Part shown: in pieces, positions 1 to 9,519 of the stretch
How the letters are laid out: every line of letters begins with the position of its first letter
Position numbering within the stretch: position 1 is the stretch's first letter
Assembly: GCA_011620595.1 (NCBI GenBank)
Contig: WOYX01000014.1
Span: forward strand, 1-55,332
Source of the DNA: Bacteroidales bacterium
Lineage (GTDB): Bacteria > Bacteroidota > Bacteroidia > Bacteroidales > VadinHA17
DNA length: 55,332 nucleotides
Reading direction: 5' to 3'
Notes under the pieces: model-generated
Seen by the model: only the letters and a program-made list of their open reading frames with translations
What the model was told of the DNA's origin: nothing
Databases searched by the model: none
Program-made: the position numbers and the translations under genes

Positions 1-83
1 TGAAATAGGAGGAATCCTATTTCAATTTCCTCCTACTCGATTGTTCGATAATTTGTTAGGGAATGATGGTCTGAATGTAAACT

Positions 84-2180
84 TTAGGTACCAGTTTGCA
101 CTTCTATGAATCCGCTTCTCTCGATCAAGGGTTCCAGCGAAGGTTCACGGCCGCGGAAGGCCCGGTAGAGTTCGTCAGGCTCCCTGCTGCCGCCCTTTTC
201 CAGGATGTTTTTCCTGAATGCCAGGGCTGTCTCCCTGTCAAATATGCCTCTCTCCCTGAACAGGCTGAAGGCATCGGCATCAAGCACCTCGGCCCACTTG
301 TAACCGTAGTATCCCGCCGCATAGCCTCCCGAGAAGAGGTGGGCAAAGGAGACACTCATGCATGAGCCGTTGGCATGCGGCAGCAGCAGGGCAGGGGCCA
401 TGGCTGCCCTTTCAAAGGCAACTATGTCACCGTCAAACGGCTCCCTGAGTGTGTGCCAGGCCATGTCGAGAAGACCGAAGCCGAGCTGTCGCATGCATGC
501 ATATCCCTCGTTATAGGTCAGCGACTTCTTCAGTTGCATCAGGATCTCATCAGGTATCTTCTCTCCGGTCTGCCAGTGCGCCGCCCAGGTGTCGAGCCAC
601 TCCTTCTCCCATGCCCAGTTCTCCAGTATCTGCGACGGCAGCTCCACGAAATCGCGCTTCACGTTGGTGCCTGCCAGGCTCTCATAGGTGCAGTCCGACA
701 GCATACCGTGGAGCGCATGACCGAACTCATGGAGGAAGGTGTTCATCTCACTGTGAGAGAGCAGCGACGGCCTGGCAGGAGTCGGACGTGTGAAATTCAT
801 CACCAGTGAGACCACCGGGATTACCCTCCTCCCTGTTTCACCATGGCTGTCAACCTCTGCCCCAGGCTCCCGGCTCTGTTCGCGGAAGCCGGTCATCCAG
901 GCGCCGCCGCTCTTTCCCGGCCGGGGATGAAAGTCGAGCATGAGAATGGCTATGATACCCCTCTCACCGTCATGCACCTCATAGGCGGTCACCTCATTAT
1001 TGTAGACCGGTATTTCCCCGTTCTCCCTGAAGGTCAGACCGTAGAGCGTGGTGGCTAGTCCCAGCACTGCCTCTCTCACCTTTTCCAGCGGCATATACGG
1101 CCGAAGAGCTTCATCATCGATTTTGAAACGCTCCATGCGCAGCTTCTCGGAAAAGTAAGACCAGTCCCACCGCTCAATCTTATCTTCAAACCCAAGTCCG
1201 CGGGCATACTGCTCCATTTCTTCAAGGTCGCGTTTCCCGGCGGGTGTTGATGCCTCCAGCAGCTTTTGCAGGAAACTGTTCACCTCTTCAGGTGTTGAGG
1301 CCATACGCTCCTCGAGAGCATATGACGCGTAGTCACTGAAGCCGAGCAGTTGTGCCAGTTGCAGCCTGAGTTCAACTATCCGTTTTACGATGGCTTTGTT
1401 GTCATGCTCATTTCCGCGGAAAGCGCGTACGGAATAGGCCCGGAAGAGCTTCTCTCTCAGGTCGCGACGGTCAGCGTACTGCATGAAGGGCACAAAGCTG
1501 GGAGCATGCAGATTGAAGAGCCACCCCTCCACTCCTTTCTCTTTTGCAAGGGCTGCCGCTGCCTCGCGGATCCCGAAGGGCAGGCCTGCCAGCTCCTGTT
1601 CCGAGGTTAAATGAAGGCTGAAGTCATTGGTCTCTGCAAGCACATTCTCCTCAAACTTCAGAGAGAGGGTTGAGAGCTCGACGGTTATCTCCCTGAACTT
1701 TTCCTTGTCGTTGTCGGAGAGGGCTGCACCGCCCCTTACAAACCCCTTGTACTTCCGGTCGAGAAGTATGCGCTGCTCGGGGTTCAGACCAAGCTGATCC
1801 ATTTTATCGTAGACACTTTTCACTTTCAGGAAAAGGGCCGGGTTCAGGGTGATATCATTGGCGAAGCTGGTCAGCAGGGGTGAGACCTCCATGGCCGCCG
1901 CCTGAAGCTCTGGTGAGGTGTCAGCACTGTTCAGGTTGAAGAGCAATGCAGTGATCTGGTTAAGCCTGCTGCCTGCCCTCTCCAGCGCCTCAACACTATT
2001 TTGGAAGTCAGGCTCAGCCGGATTGGCAATGATATCGTCTATCTCCCGTCGCGCCATTTCTATGGCCTGCTCCACGGCAGGCTTGTAGTGTTCTGGCTTT
2101 ATGAGCTCAAAGGGGGCAATGTTAAAGGGGGTGTTCCACTCCTGAAGCAGGGGGTTGGGGTTCGGGCTGTCGGAGGTCAT
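84..2180 (-). CDS. M3 family zinc metallopeptidase (oligopeptidase A / Dcp-like)
   Basis: A 698-residue cytoplasmic oligopeptidase that should cut short peptides left by protein turnover or import. The thimet-family zinc site HEFGH is visible at residues 484-488: the two His would bind zinc and Glu485 would be the catalytic base. The C-terminal third carries the family's usual Gly/Tyr-rich substrate loop (SGGYAAGYYGYKWAEVL). Length matches full-length OpdA/Dcp proteins, and no signal peptide is seen, so a cytosolic location is inferred. It is the last gene on the minus strand before the window edge and stands alone, with a repeat-bearing spacer upstream. Family assignment is secure; OpdA versus Dcp is not resolved. 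Confidence 0.95.
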   Translation of the reverse strand: MTSDSPNPNPLLQEWNTPFNIAPFELIKPEHYKPAVEQAIEMARREIDDIIANPAEPDFQNSVEALERAGSRLNQITALLFNLNSADTSPELQAAAMEVSPLLTSFANDITLNPALFLKVKSVYDKMDQLGLNPEQRILLDRKYKGFVRGGAALSDNDKEKFREITVELSTLSLKFEENVLAETNDFSLHLTSEQELAGLPFGIREAAAALAKEKGVEGWLFNLHAPSFVPFMQYADRRDLREKLFRAYSVRAFRGNEHDNKAIVKRIVELRLQLAQLLGFSDYASYALEERMASTPEEVNSFLQKLLEASTPAGKRDLEEMEQYARGLGFEDKIERWDWSYFSEKLRMERFKIDDEALRPYMPLEKVREAVLGLATTLYGLTFRENGEIPVYNNEVTAYEVHDGERGIIAILMLDFHPRPGKSGGAWMTGFREQSREPGAEVDSHGETGRRVIPVVSLVMNFTRPTPARPSLLSHSEMNTFLHEFGHALHGMLSDCTYESLAGTNVKRDFVELPSQILENWAWEKEWLDTWAAHWQTGEKIPDEILMQLKKSLTYNEGYACMRQLGFGLLDMAWHTLREPFDGDIVAFERAAMAPALLLPHANGSCMSVSFAHLFSGGYAAGYYGYKWAEVLDADAFSLFRERGIFDRETALAFRKNILEKGGSREPDELYRAFRGREPSLEPLIERSGFIEVQTGT

Positions 2181-2216
2181 GGTTTACGGTTGTGATATGG
2201 GCAAATATAGTGGGAA

Positions 2217-2269
2217 TTTGCGATTTGCGATTTGCGATTTGCGATTTGCGATTTGCGATTTGCGATTTC
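2217..2269. repeat. Tandem heptamer repeat, about 7 copies of CGATTTG
   Basis: Six perfect head-to-tail copies of the 7-mer CGATTTG plus a partial copy at each edge lie just upstream of the M3 peptidase start. A run of ten C residues (2297-2306) and a small palindrome (CCCGACAC/TATCGGG) follow within 100 bp. It is non-coding and probably prone to slippage, so copy number may vary between strains. Confidence 0.95.
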
Positions 2270-2436
2270 GTGCGTTACTACTGGTTAATCCTGATTCCCC
2301 CCCCCCGCAGGCCGGCTGCTTCGCTTCCCGACACATGTATCGGGATTAACGCTCGCCCCCCTACTGCCTACTGCCTTAACAAAAAAATGCCACACCCCTG
2401 ACGGGATATGGCATTGATGTTGTTAGTGGAGTAAGT

Positions 2437-2820
2437 TCAGAACGGCAGGTCGTCGAGCTCGGGATCGGGTGAGGGAGAATCCTCCAGTCCGGGGAGGGGA
2501 GCGGCCTGCTCTCCGTCTTCAGCAACGGCGACGCCGCGGACGACGCTCAGAGCGTTGAGGTTGGTGATGTAATTCACCATCCCGTTCTTTTCCCAGCGGT
2601 TGCCTTTCAGGTTGAAGGTAACGGTCACCTCCTGTCTGAGCCATGACTCATCGATGAGGTCACACCTCTCCTGTGTCAGTTGGAACTTGAGGAAGTCAAC
2701 GAATGCCTGGCCGCTGCTGCTATCCTTGTGTTCGATCACGAACTCGCGCTTGCGGAAGCGTTCACTGACCCTGTTTACAGGGTAAACCTCTGCAACCTTG
2801 CCTGTGATCTGGTAATCCAT
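2437..2820 (-). CDS. DUF3127 family protein
   Basis: A 127-residue protein of the DUF3127 family common in Bacteroidota. The first ~100 residues form the conserved domain (opening MDYQITGKVAEVYPV, with REFVIEH and WLRQEVTVTFNLKGN blocks); the rest is a Pro/Asp/Glu-rich acidic tail ending DPELDDLPF. Domain plus acidic tail resembles single-stranded-DNA-binding-protein architecture, where the acidic tip recruits partners, but this role is inference only. It lies 7 bp downstream of an FKBP gene on the same strand and may be co-transcribed with it. Confidence 0.85.
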   Translation of the reverse strand: MDYQITGKVAEVYPVNRVSERFRKREFVIEHKDSSSGQAFVDFLKFQLTQERCDLIDESWLRQEVTVTFNLKGNRWEKNGMVNYITNLNALSVVRGVAVAEDGEQAAPLPGLEDSPSPDPELDDLPF

Positions 2821-2827
2821 AATTGTT

Positions 2828-3523
2828 TTATTCCTTCACAATCTCGAGCAGCTCAACCTCAAAGAGGAGTGTCGAGTAGGGTGGGATAGGGCCGGTGCCC
2901 TGTTCGCCGTAACCCAGTTCATAGGGAATGTAGAACTTGAATTTGGATCCGACGGGCATCAGCTGTATACCTTCCTGCCATCCGGTGATAACCTGGTTTA
3001 CACCGAACTGAGCGGGCTCGCCGCGGTCGACGGATGAGTCAAATTTCGTGCTGTCTATGAGCATACCGGTGTAGTGGACCTTAACGACATCCTGAGGACC
3101 CGGTTTGACTCCGGTACCCATGGTGATGACCTCATACTGCAGTCCGCTGCTTGTCTCCTGGACGCCGTCACGTTTTTTATTCTCTGCGAGGAATTTTTCA
3201 CCTTCGTCTATGTTCTTGCCGTAAGCCTTTTTCATCTGATCTGCCTGTCTTTTTTGCATATAGGTCATAACATAACCCTGTGCACTTTGTTCATCAAGCG
3301 TATTCTTTTCATTCTCTGCATCGATCATACCCTTGGCAAAAAGTACAGGGTCAATTTGGAGACTGTCGCTCATGAAATAGAAATAATTGGCAATGCCTAT
3401 TGCATATGCAAGAGAGTCTTCTGCACTCTTCAGCTTTGTGCCGGTGATACCTGACCTTGTATTGCATGATGATGCAATCATGGATGCCGCCACGGCGAGG
3501 ATTACTAAACCTTTGATTTTCAT
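2828..3523 (-). CDS. FKBP-type peptidyl-prolyl isomerase, lipoprotein
   Basis: A 231-residue prolyl isomerase expected to help fold envelope proteins. The N-terminus is a lipoprotein-type signal ([20 protein letters not shown]), with Cys20 as the likely lipidated residue, although the lipobox is imperfect. Residues ~35-120 are the helical FKBP_N dimerisation region and ~130-230 the FKBP domain ([18 protein letters not shown], then the GYGEQG loop). The neighbouring gene upstream on the same strand is a clear paralogue, so the pair arose by tandem duplication. Confidence 0.93.
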   Translation of the reverse strand: MKIKGLVILAVAASMIASSCNTRSGITGTKLKSAEDSLAYAIGIANYFYFMSDSLQIDPVLFAKGMIDAENEKNTLDEQSAQGYVMTYMQKRQADQMKKAYGKNIDEGEKFLAENKKRDGVQETSSGLQYEVITMGTGVKPGPQDVVKVHYTGMLIDSTKFDSSVDRGEPAQFGVNQVITGWQEGIQLMPVGSKFKFYIPYELGYGEQGTGPIPPYSTLLFEVELLEIVKE

Positions 3524-3580
3524 TGTATCTGTTTTTATTAAAATTTTGGCAAAGATAATGTTTTGGTCGTCAACTTGATG

Positions 3581-4276
3581 TTATTCCTCTTCTTTTATCA
3601 CCTCCAGAAGTTCAACTTCGAAGATCAGCGTCTCAAATGGTTTGATGATGTTGCCTGCCCCTCTCTCTCCGTACGCCAGGTCATAGGGAATATAGAGCAT
3701 CATTTTTGAGCCTTCGCGCATCAGCTGGAGTCCTTCAACCCATCCTTTTATGACGTTGCTGACCCTGAACTGAGCCGGCTCGCCGCGGTCATACGAGGAG
3801 TCGAACTTTGTTCCGGTTATAGTCGTGCCCGTATAATGCACCCTGACAACATCATCAGGACCGGGTGTTGCGCCCGTACCCTGGGTGAGCACTTTATACT
3901 GAAGTCCGCTCGGCATTATTACCACGCCCTCTTTTTTCCCGTTCTCATCGAGAAACGCTTTGGCCCCTTCGATCTGAGCGCTGTACTCGGCAGTCAGCCG
4001 CGCTTTCTCACGCCTCTGCATATAGCTTACTATAAAAGCACTGGCGGTCGTGTCATTCATGGCGGCCTTCTCCTTTTCGGCATCCTTCATCCCTTTGTAA
4101 AACAGTTTTGTGCTGATATCAATGCTGTCAGCCACATAGTATTTGTAATTAGCAACACCAAGTGCATAGGAGAGGGAATCTTCAGAGCTGGCCAGTTTTG
4201 ATTTCTGCGCCAAGGCGGTGAATGTTGTCACGGCACAAAGAGCGATGACGGTAAGGATTCTCACTTTTCTCATCAT
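3581..4276 (-). CDS. FKBP-type peptidyl-prolyl isomerase, secreted
   Basis: About 231 residues with the same FKBP_N plus FKBP layout as the downstream paralogue ([20 protein letters not shown] and YGERGAGNI are visible). Two consecutive ATGs at 4276 and 4273 fit best, because they place a conventional signal peptide ([19 protein letters not shown], cleaved near ALA) at the N-terminus; an open frame further upstream adds only a poor leader. Unlike its neighbour it lacks a lipobox cysteine, so it is probably a soluble periplasmic enzyme. The two paralogues thus seem to split between membrane-anchored and soluble forms. Confidence 0.92.
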   Translation of the reverse strand: MMRKVRILTVIALCAVTTFTALAQKSKLASSEDSLSYALGVANYKYYVADSIDISTKLFYKGMKDAEKEKAAMNDTTASAFIVSYMQRREKARLTAEYSAQIEGAKAFLDENGKKEGVVIMPSGLQYKVLTQGTGATPGPDDVVRVHYTGTTITGTKFDSSYDRGEPAQFRVSNVIKGWVEGLQLMREGSKMMLYIPYDLAYGERGAGNIIKPFETLIFEVELLEVIKEEE

Positions 4277-4422
4277 TAAATCTTCATTATTGTGTGCAGA
4301 CAATCGTTATACTGAATATCTGCTGTTTATAAATCACGCAAACATACATAAAAACAGCTTATTTTTCACAGGCAGATGAAAATCATGCACACAGCCTTAT
4401 TTATAGGGTGCAGCAGCACGGG

Positions 4423-5097
4423 TTACAACTTCACCGCCCGTGTGAATACCCTTTTCCCCGGAGGGCCGGGCAGGAGGGTTACCTCCATCCCCAGTGCCCG
4501 GAGTATCCTTTTCAGGTTTCCCTTTGCCGAGTATGTGACAAAGATTGATCCGGCATGCATTACATCTGCTATCTTCTGCATCACCTCACCGCTCCACATC
4601 TCAGGCTGCTTGTCAGGACCGAAGGCATCGAAGAAGACAAGGTCGAAGAGGCCTTCGGGTTGATCTCTGGTCAGGTCGGAGATTCTCTTATGCAGTGTAA
4701 ACCATTCGGTAATTAAGGCAGGGACGTCCCACGGTGCTTCATGGATTGCTCTGAAGAGTTCCTTGCCTCCCTCGCCGGCAAACGATCCGTAGTTGAGTTT
4801 TGAGACTATTGAAGCATCGAGCGGGTACTTCTCCAGGGAGGTATAGTTTACTTTTATGCTGTGCTCAGAAGTATATATTGCTGCCAGAAGTGCATTCAGT
4901 CCCGTGCCGAATCCGATCTCCAGGATGGTAACACTTTCACTTTCAATGCTTCCGAGGCCTGCATTGATAAAGATGTGTCTTGACTCGGTTACGGCACCAA
5001 AATGGGAGTGATAATGCTCATCCAGTTCAGGTACATACAGTGTGTGCGACCCGTCACCGGTCAGTTTGAGCTCAGGGTTTATGCCAGTTCGATTCAT
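4423..5097 (-). CDS. mnmD: tRNA mnm5s2U34 methyltransferase MnmD-like
   Basis: A 224-residue SAM-dependent methyltransferase of the stand-alone MnmD type, which makes the last methylation of 5-methylaminomethyl-2-thiouridine at the tRNA wobble position. Visible are the opening GDGSHTLYVPELDEHYHS, the SAM-binding ILEIGFGTGLNALLA near residue 60, and LFDLVFFDAFGPDKQPE with the family's catalytic-pocket Asp. There is no fused MnmC oxidase domain, as is usual in Bacteroidota. Its start overlaps the 3' end of the HAD gene by 26 bp, implying translational coupling. Confidence 0.9.
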   Translation of the reverse strand: MNRTGINPELKLTGDGSHTLYVPELDEHYHSHFGAVTESRHIFINAGLGSIESESVTILEIGFGTGLNALLAAIYTSEHSIKVNYTSLEKYPLDASIVSKLNYGSFAGEGGKELFRAIHEAPWDVPALITEWFTLHKRISDLTRDQPEGLFDLVFFDAFGPDKQPEMWSGEVMQKIADVMHAGSIFVTYSAKGNLKRILRALGMEVTLLPGPPGKRVFTRAVKL

Positions 5098-5683
5098 ACC
5101 ATGTGCGTACGTCTGTAGCGATCATGCCTGCCCTGCGGGCGGCCTCGATACCCAGGTCACCGTCCTCGAAGACCTCACATTCTGAAGGATCGAGGTTCAT
5201 CAATTCGGCACATCTGAGGAACGTCTCAGGGTGAGGCTTGTGGTTCTTCACATCATTGGCAGTGACAATGATGTCAAAGTACTCTCTTAAGCCTATTATC
5301 TCGAGTGTCTTCTCCGCCGCATCGCGATGACCGCCAGTACCTACTGCGATTGGCATCTTACCGTGATATTTCTGCACCAGGGCGGTGACTGGCTCTATGG
5401 GTGTCACGTTGTGCTGGATGGTATAAAACTCCTCCAGCTTAACCTGCATTATCTCTTCGGGTGAGATTTTGCCGGTCATACCGTTCAGTTCGATGATGTC
5501 CTCTGCTATCTTCCATCCGGGAGCACCTGTATGTGCCTGAAGGAATGCCGTGTCCATGTTAATTCCAAAGTGGAGGCAGGCCTTCTGCCACGCCTGGTAG
5601 TGCCATGGCATGGTATTGGCAAGGGTGCCGTCAAGGTCGAAGATGAGTCCCTTGACTCCGGGGGTGATATCAAATTCAGGCAT
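5072..5683 (-). CDS. HAD superfamily phosphatase, beta-phosphoglucomutase-like
   Basis: A 203-residue subclass I HAD hydrolase. The nucleophile motif FDLDGTLANT, the motif II region VGTGG and the acidic EDGDLGIEAARRAG motif are all present, with a helical cap between residues ~20 and 85. The family includes beta-phosphoglucomutases and sugar-phosphate phosphatases; the substrate cannot be read from sequence. It overlaps mnmD downstream by 26 bp, which need not mean a shared pathway. Confidence 0.88.
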   Translation of the reverse strand: MPEFDITPGVKGLIFDLDGTLANTMPWHYQAWQKACLHFGINMDTAFLQAHTGAPGWKIAEDIIELNGMTGKISPEEIMQVKLEEFYTIQHNVTPIEPVTALVQKYHGKMPIAVGTGGHRDAAEKTLEIIGLREYFDIIVTANDVKNHKPHPETFLRCAELMNLDPSECEVFEDGDLGIEAARRAGMIATDVRTWYESNWHKP

Positions 5684-5771
5684 TAGGCAGTAGTGAAAAG
5701 AATTAAGAATTAAGAATAAATGAAATGATTATAAAGCACTTATGGATTTAATTACAGACTTTATGGACTTT

Positions 5772-5858
5772 TGACTTTCCTGCCCTCCGACTCTGTCGGA
5801 CGAAGCCCGCTACGTCGGACGCAGTCCGAAGCCTTGGCAGAGGAGGGAGACTTTCGAC
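5772..5858. repeat. Dispersed intergenic repeat (copy 1)
   Basis: The spacer between transketolase and the HAD gene holds GACTTT/GAAAGTC-flanked sequence with several short palindromes (CCGACTCTGTCGG, CGGACGCAGTCCG). Its outer parts match, in reverse complement, the sequence at 55276-55328 at the far end of the window (core GCCAAGGCTTCGGA and GGGCAG next to AAAGTC). This copy has about 45 extra bases in the middle. No coding capacity is apparent. Confidence 0.7.
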
Positions 5859-5892
5859 TATATGGTTTTTTGAGATGAATTGTCTTCAAGTA

Positions 5893-7926
5893 TTATTTCC
5901 CAAGGAATTTTTTTACCTCCTTTGCGATATTGTCTCCGGTGAAGCCCAGTTTCTCGTCAAGCACCTTATATGATGCAGAGAAGCCAAAGCTTTCGAGGCC
6001 GAACACCTTACCCTCTGACCCGGCAAAGCCGAGCATGGTTACGGGTAGTCCTGCCGTCAGGCAGAAGACCGGGATACCGGGGGTGAGTACACTCTCACGG
6101 TACTCTTTATCCTGCATGCGGAACAGGCCTTCCGACGGTGCCGAGACAATCCTCGTTCTGATGCCGTCTGCCGAAAGCATGATGTCAGCCTCAACGAGGG
6201 TAGCCACCTCCGATCCGCTGGCAACGAGTATTACGTCAGGTGCAGCGGCTGCTTCGGAGACGATATAGGCGCCTTTTGCGGCCATCGCCGCAGCCTCAGT
6301 CCTTGTCATGCCCGTTGCCGGAAGTGTCTTAATGTTCTGGCGTGAGAGAATGAGGGCCGTGGGTGTGGTTTTATTCTCCATTGCCAGCTTCCATGCTATG
6401 TTGGTCTCGATGGCGTCGGCAGGACGAAGCACCAGCATGCTGTTCTGCCCGTGATGGTTCTTAAGGTGCTCCATGAGTCTTATCTGTGCCTCCTGCTCCA
6501 CGGGCTGGTGTGTCGGTCCGTCCTCACCCACGCGGAAGGCGTCATGAGTCCAGACATACTTGACGGGCAGTCCCATCAGCGCTGCCAGCCTGACGGCGGG
6601 TTTCATGTAGTCGGAGAAGACGAAGAAGGTGCCGCAGACGGGTATGACGCCCCCGTGCAGCGCCATGCCGTTCATCAATGCTGCCATGGTGAGCTCTGAG
6701 ACTCCGGCATGAAGAAAAGCACCCGAGAAGTCGCCCCTGGTCAGTGGCCTGCTCTTTTTCAGGAAGCCGTCGGTCTTGTCAGAGTTGGCAAGGTCGGCAG
6801 ACGCCACTATCATGTTGGGTACAGTCGCGGCGAAATGTGCGAGTATGGCGGCCGAGGCATTGCGGGTGGCATCGTTATCCTTCTGTACTATGGCGGTGAA
6901 GTCAATGTCCGGCAGAAGCCCGGCGTAGAATCCTTCAAGCATCCTTGCAGCTTCGGGCTCTGAGGCAGCCCACTCATCCTTTTTCATTCTCCACTCTGTT
7001 GCCGCTGCAGCCTTGCCCGCCAGCACCTCCCGGTAGAGATCCTTTACGTCCGGGAATATCTCGAAGGGTTTTTCCGGATCACCGCCCAGGGCGGCTACCG
7101 TCTTACTGAAAGATGCGCCGGCATGTGATACAGGCTGGCCGTGAGTGGAGGTTCTGCCCTCGAAGCTGTTGCCCTCTTCATCGATCAGACCCTTGCCCAT
7201 CACCGTTTTGCCGATGATCAGCACGGGCTTCTCGTTTTCATCTGATGCCATACGGAGGGCACCACGTATCTGGTCATGGCTGTCGCCGTCGATCTCCATC
7301 ACGCGCCAGCCCCATGCCCGGTATTTGGCAGCGGTATCCTCCGAGGTCACGGCTGCGGTACCGGTAGATAGCTGTATATCATTTGAGTCGTAGAACATTA
7401 CCAGGTTGCATAGGCCGAGGTGCCCTGCCAGGCGTCCTGCACCCTGTGATATCTCCTCCTGTATGCCGCCGTCGGAGATATAGGTATAGATCTTATGTTC
7501 GAAGAGCCTTCCGAACCGGGCTGTGAGAAACCTTTCGGCTATTGCGGCGCCAACGGCCATTGTATGGCCCTGGCCGAGAGGGCCGGAGGTGTTCTCGATG
7601 CCATGTTGAAGGTCGAGCTCGGGGTGGCCGGGGGTCACGCTTCCCCACTGCCGGAACTGCATCAGCTCTTCCACGGTAAACAATTTCGTCAGTGTCAGCA
7701 CCGAATAGAGCATGGGCGACATGTGTCCGGGGTCAAGGAAGAAGCGGTCCCTGTTTATCCATGCCGGGTCGGCGGGGTCAAAACGGAGGAACTCCGAAAA
7801 GAGAATATGGATGAAGTCAGCACCGCCCATGGCACCGCCGGGGTGTCCCGAGTTGGCCTTCTCGACCATTGCCATAGAGAGGATGCGGATATTGTCTGCT
7901 GCTCGTTCGTTTACATTTTTGGTCAT
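5893..7926 (-). CDS. tkt: Transketolase
   Basis: A full-length 677-residue thiamine-diphosphate transketolase that moves two-carbon units between pentose, triose and tetrose phosphates in the non-oxidative pentose phosphate pathway. The N-terminal cofactor region shows GHPGGAMGGADF, HGIENTSGPLGQG and SDGGIQEE; the pyrimidine-binding domain has GVSELTMAALMNG and THDAFRVGEDGPTHQPVEQ. It lies 41 bp downstream of gnd on the same strand, so the oxidative and non-oxidative branches are probably co-expressed. It also supplies erythrose 4-phosphate, the precursor used by the PdxB pathway two genes upstream. Confidence 0.97.
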   Translation of the reverse strand: MTKNVNERAADNIRILSMAMVEKANSGHPGGAMGGADFIHILFSEFLRFDPADPAWINRDRFFLDPGHMSPMLYSVLTLTKLFTVEELMQFRQWGSVTPGHPELDLQHGIENTSGPLGQGHTMAVGAAIAERFLTARFGRLFEHKIYTYISDGGIQEEISQGAGRLAGHLGLCNLVMFYDSNDIQLSTGTAAVTSEDTAAKYRAWGWRVMEIDGDSHDQIRGALRMASDENEKPVLIIGKTVMGKGLIDEEGNSFEGRTSTHGQPVSHAGASFSKTVAALGGDPEKPFEIFPDVKDLYREVLAGKAAAATEWRMKKDEWAASEPEAARMLEGFYAGLLPDIDFTAIVQKDNDATRNASAAILAHFAATVPNMIVASADLANSDKTDGFLKKSRPLTRGDFSGAFLHAGVSELTMAALMNGMALHGGVIPVCGTFFVFSDYMKPAVRLAALMGLPVKYVWTHDAFRVGEDGPTHQPVEQEAQIRLMEHLKNHHGQNSMLVLRPADAIETNIAWKLAMENKTTPTALILSRQNIKTLPATGMTRTEAAAMAAKGAYIVSEAAAAPDVILVASGSEVATLVEADIMLSADGIRTRIVSAPSEGLFRMQDKEYRESVLTPGIPVFCLTAGLPVTMLGFAGSEGKVFGLESFGFSASYKVLDEKLGFTGDNIAKEVKKFLGK

Positions 7927-7967
7927 GGTTGTCAGTCTCTTTTGGTTGAGGTTAAAACATGTAAAAT

Positions 7968-9416
7968 TCAGGCGTTGTATGTTGAGGAGGCGGTGTCACC
8001 CCCGCGGCCTGTCCAGTTGGTGTGGAAGGACTCTTCCTCCGGCCTGTCTGTCCGCTGGTAGGTATGTGCCCCGAAGTAATCGCGCTGTGCCTGCAGCAGG
8101 CTGGCCGGCAGCCAGGCGGAGCGGTAGCTGTCAAACCATGACAGGGCGGCGCTCATGGCAGGCACCGGCACCCCGTCCCTGACAGCCCCGGCGATGACCC
8201 TCCTCCAGCTCTCGCTGTTCTCCGCGATGATGGAGGCAAAATAACTGTCGACGATCAGGTTTGAGAGCTGCGGATCACGTTTGAAGGCTTCATAGATCTT
8301 GTTCAGGAAGGCTGACCGGATGATGCATCCTCCCCTCCAGATCATTGCTATCTCACCGTAGTTGAGATCCCAGCCGTACTCCCCGGCAGCGTTCCTCAGC
8401 AGGTTAAACCCCTGGGCATAGGACACGATCTTGGAAGCATAGAGTGCCTTGCGTATGTCCTCAATATACTGTTTCCTGTCTATCACCGGAGCTTTAGCCG
8501 GACTGCGGAAGAGGGGCGAAGCCTTCACTCTCTCCTTTTTCATTGAGGAGATGAACCTGGCGAAGACCGACTCCCCGATAAGGCTCAACGGTACACCGTG
8601 GTCCAGGGCGCTGACAACAGTCCACTTGCCTGTTCCCTTCTGGCCGGCGGAGTCAAGTATCTTTGTTACGATAGGTTCTCCGTCGGTGTCCTTGAATCTC
8701 AGTATCTCGCCGGTGATCTCTATCAGGTAGGAGTCAAGTTCTCCCCTGTTCCACTCATCAAAGATGTCAGCCATCTCGTCATAGGTAAAGGAGCCGGTGT
8801 TCAGCATCAGGTGCCAGGCTTCGCAGATGAGCTGCATGTCGCCGTACTCGATTCCGTTGTGAGCCATCTTGACAAAGTGCCCGGCACCGTTGTCGCCTAT
8901 CCAGGTGACGCAGGGGGCACCGTCAGAGGCCCTGGCAGCTATGGCATGGAAAATATCCTTCACATGAGGCCATGCCTCCTTCGATCCGCCGGGCATGAGC
9001 GAGGGCCCAAGCAGGGCACCCTCTTCGCCGCCGGAGACACCGGTGCCGATGTAAAGAAGCCCCTTGCTCTCAACATATTTTGTCCTTCTGATGGTGTCGG
9101 GGAAGTGCGAGTTGCCCCCCTCAATGATGATATCTCCCTCGTCGAGGAGCGGGATGATCATCTCTATGAGGTCGTCAACCGGTTTTCCTGCCTTGACCAT
9201 CAGCATTACCTTGCGTGGCCTGGTGAGACCGGATATCAGTTCCTCAAGCGAGTAGACAGGGATGATCTTTTTCCCTTTCCCGCGTCCGTTCATAAAATTG
9301 GTCACCTTCTCCGTTGTCCGGTTGTAGACGGCGACAGTGAAACCCCTGCTTTCAATGTTAAGCGCCAGGTTCTCTCCCATCACGGCGAGACCTATCAATC
9401 CAATGTCTGCTTTCAT
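7968..9416 (-). CDS. gnd: 6-phosphogluconate dehydrogenase, decarboxylating
   Basis: A 482-residue enzyme oxidising 6-phosphogluconate to ribulose 5-phosphate and CO2 with NAD(P)+. It shows the Rossmann start GLIGLAVMGENLALNIESRG, the substrate motif GTGVSGGEEGA and the catalytic-Lys stretch HFVKMAHNGIEYGDMQLI. The C-terminal helical dimer domain is complete (IWRGGCIIRSAFLNKIYEAF). Length is standard for the long bacterial form. Downstream is transketolase; the 103 bp separating it from pdxB upstream shows nothing recognisable. Confidence 0.97.
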   Translation of the reverse strand: MKADIGLIGLAVMGENLALNIESRGFTVAVYNRTTEKVTNFMNGRGKGKKIIPVYSLEELISGLTRPRKVMLMVKAGKPVDDLIEMIIPLLDEGDIIIEGGNSHFPDTIRRTKYVESKGLLYIGTGVSGGEEGALLGPSLMPGGSKEAWPHVKDIFHAIAARASDGAPCVTWIGDNGAGHFVKMAHNGIEYGDMQLICEAWHLMLNTGSFTYDEMADIFDEWNRGELDSYLIEITGEILRFKDTDGEPIVTKILDSAGQKGTGKWTVVSALDHGVPLSLIGESVFARFISSMKKERVKASPLFRSPAKAPVIDRKQYIEDIRKALYASKIVSYAQGFNLLRNAAGEYGWDLNYGEIAMIWRGGCIIRSAFLNKIYEAFKRDPQLSNLIVDSYFASIIAENSESWRRVIAGAVRDGVPVPAMSAALSWFDSYRSAWLPASLLQAQRDYFGAHTYQRTDRPEEESFHTNWTGRGGDTASSTYNA

Positions 9417-9519
9417 TTTGATCTATTGAGTTGTTTAATTCGTTTGCATCAAATATTTCTTATCGGCTGATCAGAAATCGCATTACCGATGCTGCTCTGA
9501 ACCTTCGGTGAGTTTCTGG

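Noticed and set aside
8598-9470. 290-codon plus-strand open frame opposite gnd
   Set aside because: Antisense shadow; composition follows gnd codon positions and no protein family is recognisable.
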